From Polynucleobacter sp. GWA2_45_21 (GTDB lineage: Bacteria > Pseudomonadota > Gammaproteobacteria > Burkholderiales > Burkholderiaceae), in the NCBI RefSeq assembly GCF_001830325.1, contig NZ_MHZG01000001.1, positions 496,001 through 560,000 of the forward strand: a stretch of DNA of 64,000 bases, read 5' to 3'. Position 1 is the first letter of the stretch. The number at the start of each line of letters is the position of its first letter. A program made the translations under genes and the position numbers. This document shows, one piece after another, positions 17,467-27,478 of this stretch. The notes under the pieces are model-generated. The model made no database searches and had not been told where the DNA came from. It saw nothing but the letters and a program-made list of their open reading frames with translations.

Positions 17467-18306
17467 ATGCCTGACCCCAATAAATCCCTTTTAGAACGAT
17501 TGGCCGATTTTTTAACGCCACAACCAACCAGCCCAGCAGAACGTCGCCAAGAACTCATTGAGACCCTCAGAGAAGCGCAGACCGAGGGCTTAATTGATGC
17601 AGATGCTCTCTCCATGATTGAGGGCGTATTTCAGGTGGGCCAGCTATGTGCTCGTGATATTTTGATTCCTAGAGCCCAGATTGATTGGATTGATATCAAT
17701 CAATCTCTACCTGAAATTATCCAAAACGTGATTACTGCCGCTCACTCACGCTTTCCTGTGTTTGAAGGTAGCCGCGACAATGTCATTGGCACCTTGCTAG
17801 CAAAAGACTTATTGCGTCACTCCTCTGAAAAAGATTTTCAGGTACGTGATTGGCTCCGCCCTGCAGTTTTCATTCCAGAATCTAAACGTTTAAGCGTTTT
17901 GCTGCGTGACTTCAAAGATAACCGCAATCACCTGGCAATCGTTGTAGATGAATACAGTGGTGTTGCTGGTGTGATTACGATTGAAGACGTGCTGGAACAA
18001 ATTGTTGGTGATATTGAAGATGAGCATGATATTGATGAAGAGGCAGACAACCTGATCTCTTTAGATAATGGCGATATTCGAGTTAAGGGTATTACAGAGC
18101 TAGCACAATTTAATGAGGCTCTAGGCACTCAATTCCACGATGAAGATATTGAGACTGTTGCTGGCTTAGTCATTCAACATCTTGGTCGAGTACCAAAGAT
18201 GGGTGAAGTTATTGAGATCGACGGAATTGAATTTGAGGTTCAGCGCGCTGACCCAAGACAGATCCATATTCTGCTCGCACGACAACTTCCTAAAAAACTT
18301 CCCTGA
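17467..18306 (+). CDS. corC: CorC/HlyC-family CBS-domain protein (YbeX-like)
   Basis: A 279-residue soluble protein: a short N-terminal helix, two CBS domains (about residues 55-115 and 120-180; DILIPRAQIDWID and AIVVDEYSGVAGVITIEDVLEQ) and a C-terminal CorC/transporter-associated domain (from about 195). It has no membrane helices, so it matches the YbeX/CorC branch and not membrane-bound CorB. The family was linked to Mg2+/Co2+ efflux and, for YbeX, to ribosome maturation. Its place between ybeY and lnt is the conserved order. Confidence 0.9.
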   Translation: MPDPNKSLLERLADFLTPQPTSPAERRQELIETLREAQTEGLIDADALSMIEGVFQVGQLCARDILIPRAQIDWIDINQSLPEIIQNVITAAHSRFPVFEGSRDNVIGTLLAKDLLRHSSEKDFQVRDWLRPAVFIPESKRLSVLLRDFKDNRNHLAIVVDEYSGVAGVITIEDVLEQIVGDIEDEHDIDEEADNLISLDNGDIRVKGITELAQFNEALGTQFHDEDIETVAGLVIQHLGRVPKMGEVIEIDGIEFEVQRADPRQIHILLARQLPKKLP

Positions 18307-18314
18307 GAATTAAT

Positions 18315-19838
18315 TTGATTGATCAGCAATCAACCAGGTTTGGTAATGGCATCAATGTATTGCTGCTATTTTTTCTGGGAGTCTTGCTAGCCGCTGCTGC
18401 TGAGCTCACTTATGGTGGCTGGATACAAATCCCCATTCTGAGTTTGATTTGGTGGCGGATGAGTCAGCAAGCAAGACCATCCATTAAAAATCAATTTACC
18501 TCTGGAATGGCCTTTGGTCTAGGCTACTTTGTTCTGGGCTTATGGTGGATCTACATTAGCCTGCATGATGTTGGTGGTATGCATGCAGCTCTTTCTGGGT
18601 TTGCCGTCCTGCTCTTATCTGCCTTTTTGGCTATCTATTTTTCAGTCGCCACCCTCATCCTCTGTTTACCTAAACGCAAGTACTTAACAGGCTTGGTACT
18701 AGCAGCATCTTGGGTGCTCATTGAATACTTACGTAGCGTAGTCTTAACTGGCTTTCCTTGGATGGGGCTTGCTGAAGCACAATTCAACGGCCCCTTCGCG
18801 CCTGTTGCGCCATTCTTGGGTGGCCTAGCCTGCACATTTTTAGTGGTATGGGTCTCTTGGGAGTTCAGTCAATTAAAGAAAAATATATTCTTTAGCAGTG
18901 CTTGCATTATTTCTACGATCGCACTTGCACAACTCGCGAGCTTCTGGACCTTCACAAACCCAATTGGCGAGCCGCTCAGTGTTCGTTTAATTCAAGGTAA
19001 TTTTGAGCAAAGCCTCAAGTTCAACCCCAAATCCATTGAAGACCAGTTTAGTTTTTATACCAATGCCATCGAAAGCCAAGCAGCTGATCTCATCATTACT
19101 CCAGAGACTGCATATCCTTGGCCACAAAGTAACCTACCTGCAGGCTTATTAGGATCACTCCAACAGTTTTCTACCAATACCTCCAGCAATGTTTTGCTTG
19201 GCTTGATTGGAGAGACTGGTGGCTCTACTGGTGTGAAATACACCAACCGGGCTCTTGGACTTTCTCCAAACGCTCCAAGTTATCAATATGACAAATCCCA
19301 CTTGGTACCCTTTGGTGAATTTATTCCGCCCGGCTTTCAATGGTTTGTGAATGCATTTCATGTTCCTATGAGCGACTTTGCACGTGGCACATTAGATCAG
19401 GCCCCCTTCAGCATTATTCGATCTGGCAAAGAATCAATTCATGCAGCCATCACGATTTGCTATGAGGACGTATTTGGCGGGGAGCTAGCGTCCCGAATTC
19501 ATCACAGCAGTAAACCCGTTAACTTGTTGATCAATATGACTAATCTGGCCTGGTTTGGGGATTCTCAAGCGCCAGCACAGCAATTAAGGCTGTCCCAGTT
19601 ACGCTCCCTGGAGACTGGCCTCCCAGCGCTGCGAGCTACAAATACTGGTATTACGGCAGCCCTTGGCCCAGACGGGAAAGTGCTATCTCAGCTTGGTGAA
19701 TTTACCCAAGGCGTGCTCAGCCTGAAGATTCAAGCCTACTCAGGCAAAACCCCTTATGTCATTTGGGGAAATGCCCCCATTTTGAGCCTTTCTTGCCTCT
19801 TGCTCATCCTGGGCCTGATTCGCCATAAACGAAACTAA
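18315..19838 (+). CDS. lnt: Apolipoprotein N-acyltransferase
   Basis: Inner-membrane enzyme that adds the third acyl chain to the N-terminal cysteine of lipoproteins. The 507-residue protein has about seven N-terminal helices and a periplasmic nitrilase-like domain. The Glu-Lys-Cys triad is visible: E264 (ITPETAYPW), K327 (YDKSHLVPFGE) and C382 (ITICYEDVFG). A final membrane helix follows. The start is a TTG 8 bases after corC; no better ATG lies before the first helix. Lipoproteins to serve include the small one at 11.4 kb. Confidence 0.95.
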   Translation: MIDQQSTRFGNGINVLLLFFLGVLLAAAAELTYGGWIQIPILSLIWWRMSQQARPSIKNQFTSGMAFGLGYFVLGLWWIYISLHDVGGMHAALSGFAVLLLSAFLAIYFSVATLILCLPKRKYLTGLVLAASWVLIEYLRSVVLTGFPWMGLAEAQFNGPFAPVAPFLGGLACTFLVVWVSWEFSQLKKNIFFSSACIISTIALAQLASFWTFTNPIGEPLSVRLIQGNFEQSLKFNPKSIEDQFSFYTNAIESQAADLIITPETAYPWPQSNLPAGLLGSLQQFSTNTSSNVLLGLIGETGGSTGVKYTNRALGLSPNAPSYQYDKSHLVPFGEFIPPGFQWFVNAFHVPMSDFARGTLDQAPFSIIRSGKESIHAAITICYEDVFGGELASRIHHSSKPVNLLINMTNLAWFGDSQAPAQQLRLSQLRSLETGLPALRATNTGITAALGPDGKVLSQLGEFTQGVLSLKIQAYSGKTPYVIWGNAPILSLSCLLLILGLIRHKRN

Positions 19839-19898
19839 TCGCGATTTCATAGTTCACCTGCTTAGCCATGTAAAATCAAAGGCTTAGCCAGGTAAATC

Positions 19899-20783
19899 AT
19901 GCTTACTTTTCAGCAAATCATTCTCAAACTCCAAGATTACTGGGACCAACAAGGTTGCGCCCTATTGCAACCTATTGACCTTGAGGTCGGTGCCGGTACA
20001 TCTCATACAGCCACTTTCTTGAGGGCCATTGGCCCTGAGCCATGGAAAGCGGCTTACGTCCAACCTTCACGTAGACCAAAAGATGGTCGCTACGGAGAAA
20101 ATCCAAACCGTTTGCAGCACTACTACCAGTACCAGGTAGTGCTTAAACCTGCACCAGAAAATATTCTTGAGCTCTACTTGGGCTCCCTAGCTGCTTTAGG
20201 TCTTGATCTTCAAAAAAACGATGTCCGCTTTGTTGAGGACGATTGGGAGAACCCAACCCTCGGTGCCTGGGGCTTGGGCTGGGAAGTGTGGCTGAACGGC
20301 ATGGAAGTCACTCAGTTCACCTATTTCCAGCAAGTGGGCGGCATTGATTGCAAACCTGTTTTAGGCGAAATCACCTACGGTATCGAGCGTTTGGCGATGT
20401 ACATCCAAAATTGCTCCAACGTATATGACCTCGTTTGGGCCGATGGCATCTCTTATGGTGATGTGTATCACCAGAATGAAGTAGAGCAATCTTGCTACAA
20501 CTTCGAACACTCCAATACCGACCTCTTGTTTGCAAACTTCACCAATTATGAGAGTGAGGCCAAACGCTTGATGGAGGTGCCATTAGCCTTACCCGCCTAT
20601 GAAATGGTGCTCAAGGCTGGGCACACCTTTAACTTACTAGATGCGCGCGGTGCTATTTCAGTGACTGAGCGTGCCGCCTATATCGGACGCATCCGCAATC
20701 TATCTCGTGCAGTGGCGCAGGCTTACTTTGAGTCTCGTGAGAAGTTGGGTTTCCCGATGTGCCAACGTCAATCCAAAGCCTAA
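19899..20783 (+). CDS. glyQ: Glycine--tRNA ligase alpha subunit
   Basis: Catalytic alpha chain of the bacterial alpha2beta2 glycyl-tRNA synthetase. The 294-residue protein begins [19 protein letters not shown] and carries the class II segments [24 protein letters not shown] and [20 protein letters not shown], as in well-known GlyQ proteins. It is full length and lies 16 bases before the glyS start, so the two are co-translated. Confidence 0.98.
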   Translation: MLTFQQIILKLQDYWDQQGCALLQPIDLEVGAGTSHTATFLRAIGPEPWKAAYVQPSRRPKDGRYGENPNRLQHYYQYQVVLKPAPENILELYLGSLAALGLDLQKNDVRFVEDDWENPTLGAWGLGWEVWLNGMEVTQFTYFQQVGGIDCKPVLGEITYGIERLAMYIQNCSNVYDLVWADGISYGDVYHQNEVEQSCYNFEHSNTDLLFANFTNYESEAKRLMEVPLALPAYEMVLKAGHTFNLLDARGAISVTERAAYIGRIRNLSRAVAQAYFESREKLGFPMCQRQSKA

Positions 20784-20799
20784 TCAGCTCGATCTAATT

Positions 20800-22938
20800 A
20801 TGAGTACACCGAATTCCCTTTCTCAATCAGACAATCTCCTGATTGAAGTGTTTACCGAAGAGCTTCCACCAAAATCCTTACGCCGCCTAGGTGATGCCTT
20901 TAGTGAGGGCATTTATTCCACACTGAAGTCCGCTGGCCTCTTGAGTGAAAATTCCGTTGCCACTGGCTACGCAACACCGCGTCGCCTTGCTGTTCAGATT
21001 ACTCATGTCTTGAGTCAAGCGCCAGACTATCCAGTACGCGAAAAATTACTGCCGACCAGCATTGCTTTTGATGCAGCAGACAAACCTACTGCGCCACTTC
21101 AAAAGAAATTAGCCTCTTTGGGTTACGCTGATATTGATCTCTCCACCCTAGAAAAATCAGGCGAAGGAAAAAATGAGGCACTGTATCTCAATGTCGTTGC
21201 TAAAGGCGCAGCATTAGAGCAAACCGCCCAACAAGCACTTGAGCAAACACTCAGCAAATTGCCTATCGCCAAAATGATGCACTATCAAGTGCTACAGAAA
21301 AATGGTGAACTGGCAGACGTTGAGTTTGCTCGTCCTGCACATCGCATCATTGCCCTGCATGGCAAACAAGTCCTTAATATCAGCGCACTAGGAATAGATG
21401 CGGCCAATCAAACTGAAGGTCATCGCTTTTTAGCTCCAGGCCTTATTACGATCGCCTCCGCAGATCAGTATGAATCCGATCTCAGCACTAAAGCCAAAGT
21501 ATTACCAAGCTTTGATAAGCGTCGTACATTTATCGAATCTGCATTATTAAAAGCTGCTGGTGCTGATTTAGTGTTGATGCCAGATAGCCTATTGGATGAA
21601 GTAACTGCTCTGGTTGAGTGGCCAGCAATTTATGAATGTCATTTTGATCAAGAGTTCTTGGGGGTTCCTCAAGAGTGCTTGATCCTGACAATGCAGACTA
21701 ATCAAAAATACTTTGCATTGACTGATAAGCAAGGCAAGTTACGCAATCGCTTCCTCATTGTTTCCAATATCGAGACTGATAAGCCAGAAGCGATTATTTC
21801 TGGTAACGAACGTGTAGTGCGCCCGCGTCTATCCGATGCGCGCTTTTTCTTCCAGCAAGATCAAAAGCGCCCGTTAGCATCCCGAGTAGCTGATCTTGGA
21901 AAAGTGGTTTATCACAACCAGCTTGGCAATCAATTGGATCGCACTAAGCGTGTTCAAGGAATTGCAGTAGGTATTGCCAAAGCCTTATCAGCTGACGAGA
22001 CGCTAGCTAGTCGCGCCGCTGAAATTGCTAAAACTGATTTACTAACCGATATGGTTGGCGAGTTCCCAGAGCTCCAAGGCATCATGGGTCGCTACTATGC
22101 AACGCATGATGGCGAAAATGCCGAAGTCGCGTCCGCTTGCAGCGAACACTACATGCCCCGCTTTGCTGGTGATGCATTGCCACAAACTCAAATCGGCACC
22201 ATCCTCGCTATTGCGGACAAGCTAGAAACATTGGTCGGCATTTGGGGTGTTGGTCTTGCACCGACAGGTGACAAGGATCCATATGCCCTGCGTCGTCACG
22301 CTTTAGGTGTTTGCCGTCTCTTGCTAGAGAAGAACCTGAGCCTAAGTCTGCCCGACTTAATTGAGTTGGCTCGCAAACAATTTTCACAAAAAGACGTACA
22401 AGAAAAAGCTAAAGCAGAAGATATTTACGCTTTCATCATTGATCGTCTGCGTGCCTACTTACGCGACCAAGCAGTTGCAGGCAAGCCATTCACGACTGAA
22501 GAGATTGATGCTGTATTAAGTCAGTCACCTGCTCAACTCAATGATTTAATCGATCGCTTAGCTGCATTGCGTGAATTTAACGCCTTGGCGGAAGCTACTC
22601 AACTAGCTGCTGCCAATAAACGCATCAGTAATATCCTCAAAAAGAATGTAGGCGCTATTCCGGCGGCTTGCTCAAGCAAGCTCTTGCAGGTTCCCGCTGA
22701 AATCGCGCTCCATCAGGCGCTTGAGAAACTCACCCCAACACTGAGCGCCGCCTATGAGCAGCGTCAGTTCGTAGATCTATTGAAGGCACTCGTAGCTCTC
22801 AGCGCCCCAATTGATCAATTCTTTGCCGATGTGATGGTGATGGATCCAAATCCAGAGCTGCGTGATAACCGCTTGGCTCTCCTGCAACAACTTCACCAGA
22901 AAATGAATCTCATTGCCGATCTCGGCAAATTAGCATGA
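20800..22938 (+). CDS. glyS: Glycine--tRNA ligase beta subunit
   Basis: Beta chain of glycyl-tRNA synthetase, responsible for tRNA recognition. At 712 residues it has the expected size, with LLIEVFTEELPPKSL at the N-terminus and an HD-like region containing DLLTDMVGEFPELQGIMGRYYA near residue 410. The ORF track begins 43 codons earlier inside glyQ; the ATG at 20800, just after the glyQ stop, is the natural start. The stop overlaps the gmhB start as ATGA. Confidence 0.97.
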   Translation: MSTPNSLSQSDNLLIEVFTEELPPKSLRRLGDAFSEGIYSTLKSAGLLSENSVATGYATPRRLAVQITHVLSQAPDYPVREKLLPTSIAFDAADKPTAPLQKKLASLGYADIDLSTLEKSGEGKNEALYLNVVAKGAALEQTAQQALEQTLSKLPIAKMMHYQVLQKNGELADVEFARPAHRIIALHGKQVLNISALGIDAANQTEGHRFLAPGLITIASADQYESDLSTKAKVLPSFDKRRTFIESALLKAAGADLVLMPDSLLDEVTALVEWPAIYECHFDQEFLGVPQECLILTMQTNQKYFALTDKQGKLRNRFLIVSNIETDKPEAIISGNERVVRPRLSDARFFFQQDQKRPLASRVADLGKVVYHNQLGNQLDRTKRVQGIAVGIAKALSADETLASRAAEIAKTDLLTDMVGEFPELQGIMGRYYATHDGENAEVASACSEHYMPRFAGDALPQTQIGTILAIADKLETLVGIWGVGLAPTGDKDPYALRRHALGVCRLLLEKNLSLSLPDLIELARKQFSQKDVQEKAKAEDIYAFIIDRLRAYLRDQAVAGKPFTTEEIDAVLSQSPAQLNDLIDRLAALREFNALAEATQLAAANKRISNILKKNVGAIPAACSSKLLQVPAEIALHQALEKLTPTLSAAYEQRQFVDLLKALVALSAPIDQFFADVMVMDPNPELRDNRLALLQQLHQKMNLIADLGKLA

Positions 22939-23507
22939 GCATCAGCTCTTCTAAACTCATCATTCTGGATCGCGATGGCGTGATCAATGAAGATCGAGAT
23001 GATTATGTGAAGTCGAGTGATGAGTGGATTCCTTTGCCAGGCAGTCTTGAGGCAATTGCACTACTCAATCAAGCCGGCTACCAAATTGCTGTAGCGACGA
23101 ATCAGTCTGGCTTGGCAAGGGGTTATTTCAATATCAATGATCTCCATGCGATGCATGGCAAGATGGATAAGCTACTCAAACCCTTGGGTGGTCATATCGA
23201 TAGCATTTTCTTTTGTCCACATACCGATGCCAATGCATGCGATTGTCGCAAGCCTTTGCCGGGAATGATGAAAGAGATCGCACTTCGTTATAAAAAAAAT
23301 CAGAGCGCTACACCCTTATTAGGGGTGCCGATTGTTGGTGATTCCTTACGTGACCTTCAAGCGGGCATTGCTTTGGGTGCTAGCCCGCATTTAGTCTTAA
23401 CCGGCAAAGGCAATAAAACTTTGGCAAAGGGTGGCCTCCCTGAGGGGACACAAATTCATGCAGATTTGATGGCATTTGCGACCACACTCCTGCAAGATAA
23501 GGTTTAA
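22935..23507 (+). CDS. gmhB: D-glycero-beta-D-manno-heptose-1,7-bisphosphate 7-phosphatase
   Basis: HAD-superfamily phosphatase of the ADP-heptose pathway for lipopolysaccharide inner core. Motif I is LDRDGVINEDRDDYVK (near residue 11) with the DxD nucleophile. The zinc-binding loop of the GmhB family reads CPHTDANACDCRKPLPGM near residue 95, and motif IV is VGDSLRDLQAG near 135. The 190-residue length is typical. Overlap with glyS (ATGA) and the close plsC start suggest translational coupling. Confidence 0.94.
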   Translation: MSISSSKLIILDRDGVINEDRDDYVKSSDEWIPLPGSLEAIALLNQAGYQIAVATNQSGLARGYFNINDLHAMHGKMDKLLKPLGGHIDSIFFCPHTDANACDCRKPLPGMMKEIALRYKKNQSATPLLGVPIVGDSLRDLQAGIALGASPHLVLTGKGNKTLAKGGLPEGTQIHADLMAFATTLLQDKV

Positions 23508-23514
23508 TAGAAAT

Positions 23515-24249
23515 ATGATTTTTATTCGCTCAGCCCTATTTACGATCTTCCTGCTGATATTCACGCCGATCTGGTCAGTGCTCTGCATTCTCGTTTTTCC
23601 TTTCTTAAATCCTGAGAATCGCTATCGCTTTATCGGACTCTGGAATAAGGTGGTGATCTGGATCTTGCAACCCCTCTGTGGTATCCATTACGAGATTCGG
23701 GGCATGGAAAACATGATGGCGGTTTTGGATAAACCGGTTGTTGTGTTGAGTAAACATCAATCTGCCTACGAAACCATTTTTTATATTGCCAAGCTTCCTA
23801 AGCAAGTCTGCTTCGTTTTTAAAAGAGAGTTGCTTTGGATTCCTTTCTTTGGCTGGGCTTTGGCTTTGCTCAAGATGATTCACATTAATCGCAATAGCAA
23901 AGAAACTGCTGCACTCTCCGTTGTTGGACAAGGAAAAAAACGTTTGAGTGAAGGTAAGTGGATTTTGTTATTTCCAGAAGGCACTAGAACACCTACTGGA
24001 TCACATAAGCCCTATAGCAAGGGTGGTGCAAGGCTTGCCAGCGCTACTGAAGCCTTAGTAATCCCAATTGCCCACAACGCAGGTCGTTGCTGGCCTAAGA
24101 ATAGCTTCCTAAAGCAGCCTGGAACAGTCATCTTCTCAATCGGCCCCGCCATTACTTCTGCTGGAAAAACTGGCGGGCAACTGCATCAAGAAGTGGAAAA
24201 GTGGATTGAAGCTGAAATGCGGGTGATTGATCCCGCCGCCTACAAGTAA
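23515..24249 (+). CDS. plsC: 1-acyl-sn-glycerol-3-phosphate acyltransferase
   Basis: Membrane-bound acyltransferase making phosphatidic acid in phospholipid synthesis. An N-terminal membrane helix is followed by the acyltransferase motif I KHQSAYETIF (an H-x4-E form of HX4D), motif II FKRELLWIPFFGWAL and motif III FPEGTRTP near residue 155. I use the ATG at 23515, 7 bases after gmhB, giving 244 residues; the ORF track adds 13 residues from inside gmhB. It ends convergently with rsmA, 10 bases apart. Confidence 0.92.
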   Translation: MIFIRSALFTIFLLIFTPIWSVLCILVFPFLNPENRYRFIGLWNKVVIWILQPLCGIHYEIRGMENMMAVLDKPVVVLSKHQSAYETIFYIAKLPKQVCFVFKRELLWIPFFGWALALLKMIHINRNSKETAALSVVGQGKKRLSEGKWILLFPEGTRTPTGSHKPYSKGGARLASATEALVIPIAHNAGRCWPKNSFLKQPGTVIFSIGPAITSAGKTGGQLHQEVEKWIEAEMRVIDPAAYK

Positions 24250-24259
24250 TACTGAGCGG

Positions 24260-25039
24260 TTAATGGGCTAAAGTTTTGGCCCACTCAATATAGCGCTCCA
24301 CCGGAATATCCTGGGCACGCGCCTTTAACTCCGATTCGGATAAAGAGAGTCGATCTGCAAAGGCGGATAAGTTTGTACGCAGTATTTTTCTTCTTTGGGA
24401 AAACGCTGCGGCCACGACCTTTTCCAAGGCATGCCACTGCGCATCACTTAAGTTGAAATCCCGTCGCGGAATCATGCGCACGACCGCTGAATTGACTTTA
24501 GGTTGTGGGTCGAAAGCTTCGGGCGGGACTTCTAAAACTTGCTCCATATCGTAGCGAGCTTGCAGCATGACAGATAGTCGGCTGAATTCAGAACCGCCAG
24601 CCTTAGAGACCATACGCTCAACCACTTCGGCTTGGAGCATGAATACCTGCTCATCAATCGCATGGGCAGCAGAAACAAGATGAAAGAGTAATGGGGAGGA
24701 GATGTTGTAAGGCAAGTTACCAACTACCTTACACAAGCCACTATTAGCCGGTCGTGCGTTTGCCCATTCGAGGAAATCAAACTTGAGTGCATCACCCTCG
24801 ATGACATTCAGACCCTGAAGATTCTCCTGATTCCAATAGGCAACTAAATCTCGATCAATTTCCAAAAGATCTAAGTGATCTAGATTATTTAATAAGGGTC
24901 TTGTGAGTGCACCAAGGCCGGGGCCGATCTCAATCACATGCATATTTTCACTCGGATTGATTGCGGCAATAATGGAATAAATTACTCCAGAATCCTGCAG
25001 AAAATTTTGGCCAAATCGTTTACGAGCGCGATGCGTCAT
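24260..25039 (-). CDS. rsmA: 16S rRNA (A1518/A1519-N6)-dimethyltransferase
   Basis: SAM-dependent enzyme (KsgA) dimethylating two adjacent adenines near the 3' end of 16S rRNA. Signatures: RFGQNFLQD at the N-terminus, EIGPGLGALTRPLL for SAM binding (near residue 37) and the catalytic NLPYNISSPLLFHL near 107. The 259-residue protein is full length. It overlaps pdxA by 4 bases and is the last gene of lptD-surA-pdxA-rsmA, the order known from enterobacteria. Confidence 0.97.
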   Translation of the reverse strand: MTHRARKRFGQNFLQDSGVIYSIIAAINPSENMHVIEIGPGLGALTRPLLNNLDHLDLLEIDRDLVAYWNQENLQGLNVIEGDALKFDFLEWANARPANSGLCKVVGNLPYNISSPLLFHLVSAAHAIDEQVFMLQAEVVERMVSKAGGSEFSRLSVMLQARYDMEQVLEVPPEAFDPQPKVNSAVVRMIPRRDFNLSDAQWHALEKVVAAAFSQRRKILRTNLSAFADRLSLSESELKARAQDIPVERYIEWAKTLAH

Positions 25040-26061
25040 GTTTTTAAATTCTTTACATTGATAGCCAATTGGTAGGCCAAGCGTAGTGCCTCCAACATGC
25101 TGCCTGAGTCAGCTAAACCTTTACCAGCAAGATCTAACGCTGTGCCGTGATCTACCGAAGTACGAATAATTGGCAAACCTAAAGTGACATTCACTCCACC
25201 ACCAAAGCTCACAAACTTAAATGGCGCCAAACCTTGATCGTGATACATCGCAATGAATGCATCTAAGCTATCCAAGGCTTTGGCATCAAACATCGTGTCA
25301 CCTGGATAAGGTCCACTCACCTGAATGCCTAGTTCTTTAGCAGCTTTGATAGCAGGTTCAATCACATCAATTTCTTCACGACCGAGATAGCCTGATTCAC
25401 CTGCATGAGGATTAAGTCCCGCCACCCGAATCACTGGCTTAGAAATTCCAAATCTTGTCTTCAAATCCCGATCGACAATCTGAATCGTTTCCAAAATATG
25501 CTGTTGATTTAGCGCTTCAGGAACTTCTCTCAAGGGTAGATGGGTTGTAGCTAAGGCTACCCGAAGGTCACGACTTTGATGCAAGCCTAAAAATCCTTCT
25601 GGCAATGTTGTACATAACATCATGACAACATGCTCTTGATGACAAAGCTGAGCTAGATATTCAGTATGTCCTGTAAATAAGCCATCACTTGAAACATTGC
25701 CTTCGTTGATAACACTCTTTTGTATCGGAGCGGTCACCATCGCATCAAAACGACCTTCAAGACATCCCTTAACGGCGGCATCCAGGATATTCAGGACATA
25801 CTGAGCGTTTTTCGGATTGAGCTGACCTGCTATTGCTGGTGTAGCTAAGGCGATTGATTCCACCTGCAATCGATTCGTTAACTCTTGAGGAATCTTAGTC
25901 GCTGAAATTAAGCTGGGGTCAGCAAGCAAAGTAATCGTGCTTGCAGGCTGCTCTTGCAAGAATGCTAAAGCAGCTACAATAGAAACCTCTGGACCAATCC
26001 CTGCAGGCTCTCCAGAGCTAATGACTAAATTAACGAGGGCTGGCTGCTGGATCATCTGCAT
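25036..26061 (-). CDS. pdxA: 4-hydroxythreonine-4-phosphate dehydrogenase
   Basis: NAD-dependent enzyme of the DXP-dependent vitamin B6 pathway. The 341-residue protein shows the N-terminal SSGEPAGIGPEV motif, FTGHTEYLAQLC around the first metal histidine, AGLNPHAGESGYLGREE near residue 220 and MYHDQGLAPFKFVSFGGGVNVTLGLP near 270. Its start lies 32 bases inside the 3' end of surA. A second in-frame ATG two codons on is an equally possible start. Confidence 0.96.
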   Translation of the reverse strand: MQMIQQPALVNLVISSGEPAGIGPEVSIVAALAFLQEQPASTITLLADPSLISATKIPQELTNRLQVESIALATPAIAGQLNPKNAQYVLNILDAAVKGCLEGRFDAMVTAPIQKSVINEGNVSSDGLFTGHTEYLAQLCHQEHVVMMLCTTLPEGFLGLHQSRDLRVALATTHLPLREVPEALNQQHILETIQIVDRDLKTRFGISKPVIRVAGLNPHAGESGYLGREEIDVIEPAIKAAKELGIQVSGPYPGDTMFDAKALDSLDAFIAMYHDQGLAPFKFVSFGGGVNVTLGLPIIRTSVDHGTALDLAGKGLADSGSMLEALRLAYQLAINVKNLKT

Positions 26062-27478
26062 TAATGATCTTCACCGTAGCGGTGTCGCGTAATTCACGTA
26101 ACCAATCTTGATAAGCTTGTTCAAATTTACGCTCACGGATTGCCGCACGGGCAAATTGACGCTGCTTCTCCAGAGTTAATTGCGCTTCACGACGCTCGAG
26201 AACCTGAATCAAATGCCAACCAAACTCGGTTTTCACTGGGTTACTGACTTCACCAATTTGCAAGCGATTCATTGCTTGATCAAATTCTGGAACCAAATCA
26301 CCAGGACCCATCCAACCCAGATTGCCACCGTTCGCAGCAGATCCATCTTCAGAATACTTTTTAGCCAGTTCGCCAAAATCAGCAGTCTTTGCGCGAACTT
26401 GATCGCGATAACCAGCCAATCGTCTTTCGGCATCTTGATCTGTTAAGCCTGCGCGACTACGCAACAAGATGTGACGAGACATAGTCTGTGTCACCATGAT
26501 GTTTTGTGGAGTAGTCGCACTTTCTTGGGGAGCTGCTTGCTGTGGCTCAGGTGCACCAGCAACTAAGGCGCGTCGATCCAGAACCTTGAGTACGTGATAG
26601 CCAGCGGGGCTCTTTACCACTGCATTAGCAAGTTGCCCACCACCCGTATTTCTCACAGCTTCATAAAATAATTGTGGCAAGCGATCTGGGGTACGGTAAC
26701 CCAAGTCTTGAAACTTAATTTTTGGATTGTCTTTTGCAGCCATTGCACCAAGCTGCAAAAAATCGACGTCACCACGTGCTTCACGCAATAAAGATTCCGC
26801 CTGCTCCTTTGCTGCAGCCTGAGCACCGGCACCTGCATTTGCATCTACTGGAATAAAAATTTGAGCTACGTCGATTTCCTCTGGCTCACCCTTAGCAGCT
26901 GGGGTAGAGCGCGTCGCCCTTCCCCCGCCAGCCGCCTCACGATTGCGATCAATAATGAAATTGTCCACCTCTGCATCAGAAATCTTAATCTTACCTTCTA
27001 CCTCGCGCTCACGATAGCGACTAATAATCACATCATCACGCAACATTTGGCGATAGCGATCATAAGTACTCCCAGTAGCGGCAATTTTTACCTTCAACTC
27101 CGCAATGGTTAATTTATTCTTAGCCGCAATATCGCCAATAATCTTGTCGAGCTCTTTATTGCTTACCGTTACACCTTCTTGCTCGGCATTTTGCAACTGG
27201 ATCTTTTCAACGATGAGACGCTCAAGCACTGTCTTGCGTAGAGTAGCTGGATCGGGAAGCTTGGCACCCTGCTTTTGAAGCGCTGCAATACGATCATCAA
27301 TCTCCTTACGCGTGACATAACCTGTATTGACGACCGCTGCAACACCATCAATATTGCGAATTTTGCTATCAGCCGAAGTCTTGGAGCCATCTTGTGCAAA
27401 TGCAAACTGAGACATAAAAGCAGTAGAGGCCAAAATCATGGCCGCAAGGGCTTGGTTAAATCGATTCCTATACATCAT
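26030..27478 (-). CDS. surA: Periplasmic chaperone / peptidyl-prolyl isomerase SurA
   Basis: Chaperone that delivers outer-membrane proteins, including LptD, to the BAM machinery. A Sec signal peptide (ends near residue 29 at FAFAQ) precedes the SurA N-terminal domain and two parvulin domains: about residues 200-300 (EIDVAQIFIPVD...GYHVLKVLDRR) and 330-440 (TMSRHILLRSRAG...GWHLIQVLERR). At 482 residues it is slightly longer than E. coli SurA, partly due to a Gly/Arg-rich linker near 190. It overlaps the lptD stop by 4 bases. Confidence 0.96.
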   Translation of the reverse strand: MMYRNRFNQALAAMILASTAFMSQFAFAQDGSKTSADSKIRNIDGVAAVVNTGYVTRKEIDDRIAALQKQGAKLPDPATLRKTVLERLIVEKIQLQNAEQEGVTVSNKELDKIIGDIAAKNKLTIAELKVKIAATGSTYDRYRQMLRDDVIISRYREREVEGKIKISDAEVDNFIIDRNREAAGGGRATRSTPAAKGEPEEIDVAQIFIPVDANAGAGAQAAAKEQAESLLREARGDVDFLQLGAMAAKDNPKIKFQDLGYRTPDRLPQLFYEAVRNTGGGQLANAVVKSPAGYHVLKVLDRRALVAGAPEPQQAAPQESATTPQNIMVTQTMSRHILLRSRAGLTDQDAERRLAGYRDQVRAKTADFGELAKKYSEDGSAANGGNLGWMGPGDLVPEFDQAMNRLQIGEVSNPVKTEFGWHLIQVLERREAQLTLEKQRQFARAAIRERKFEQAYQDWLRELRDTATVKIINADDPAASPR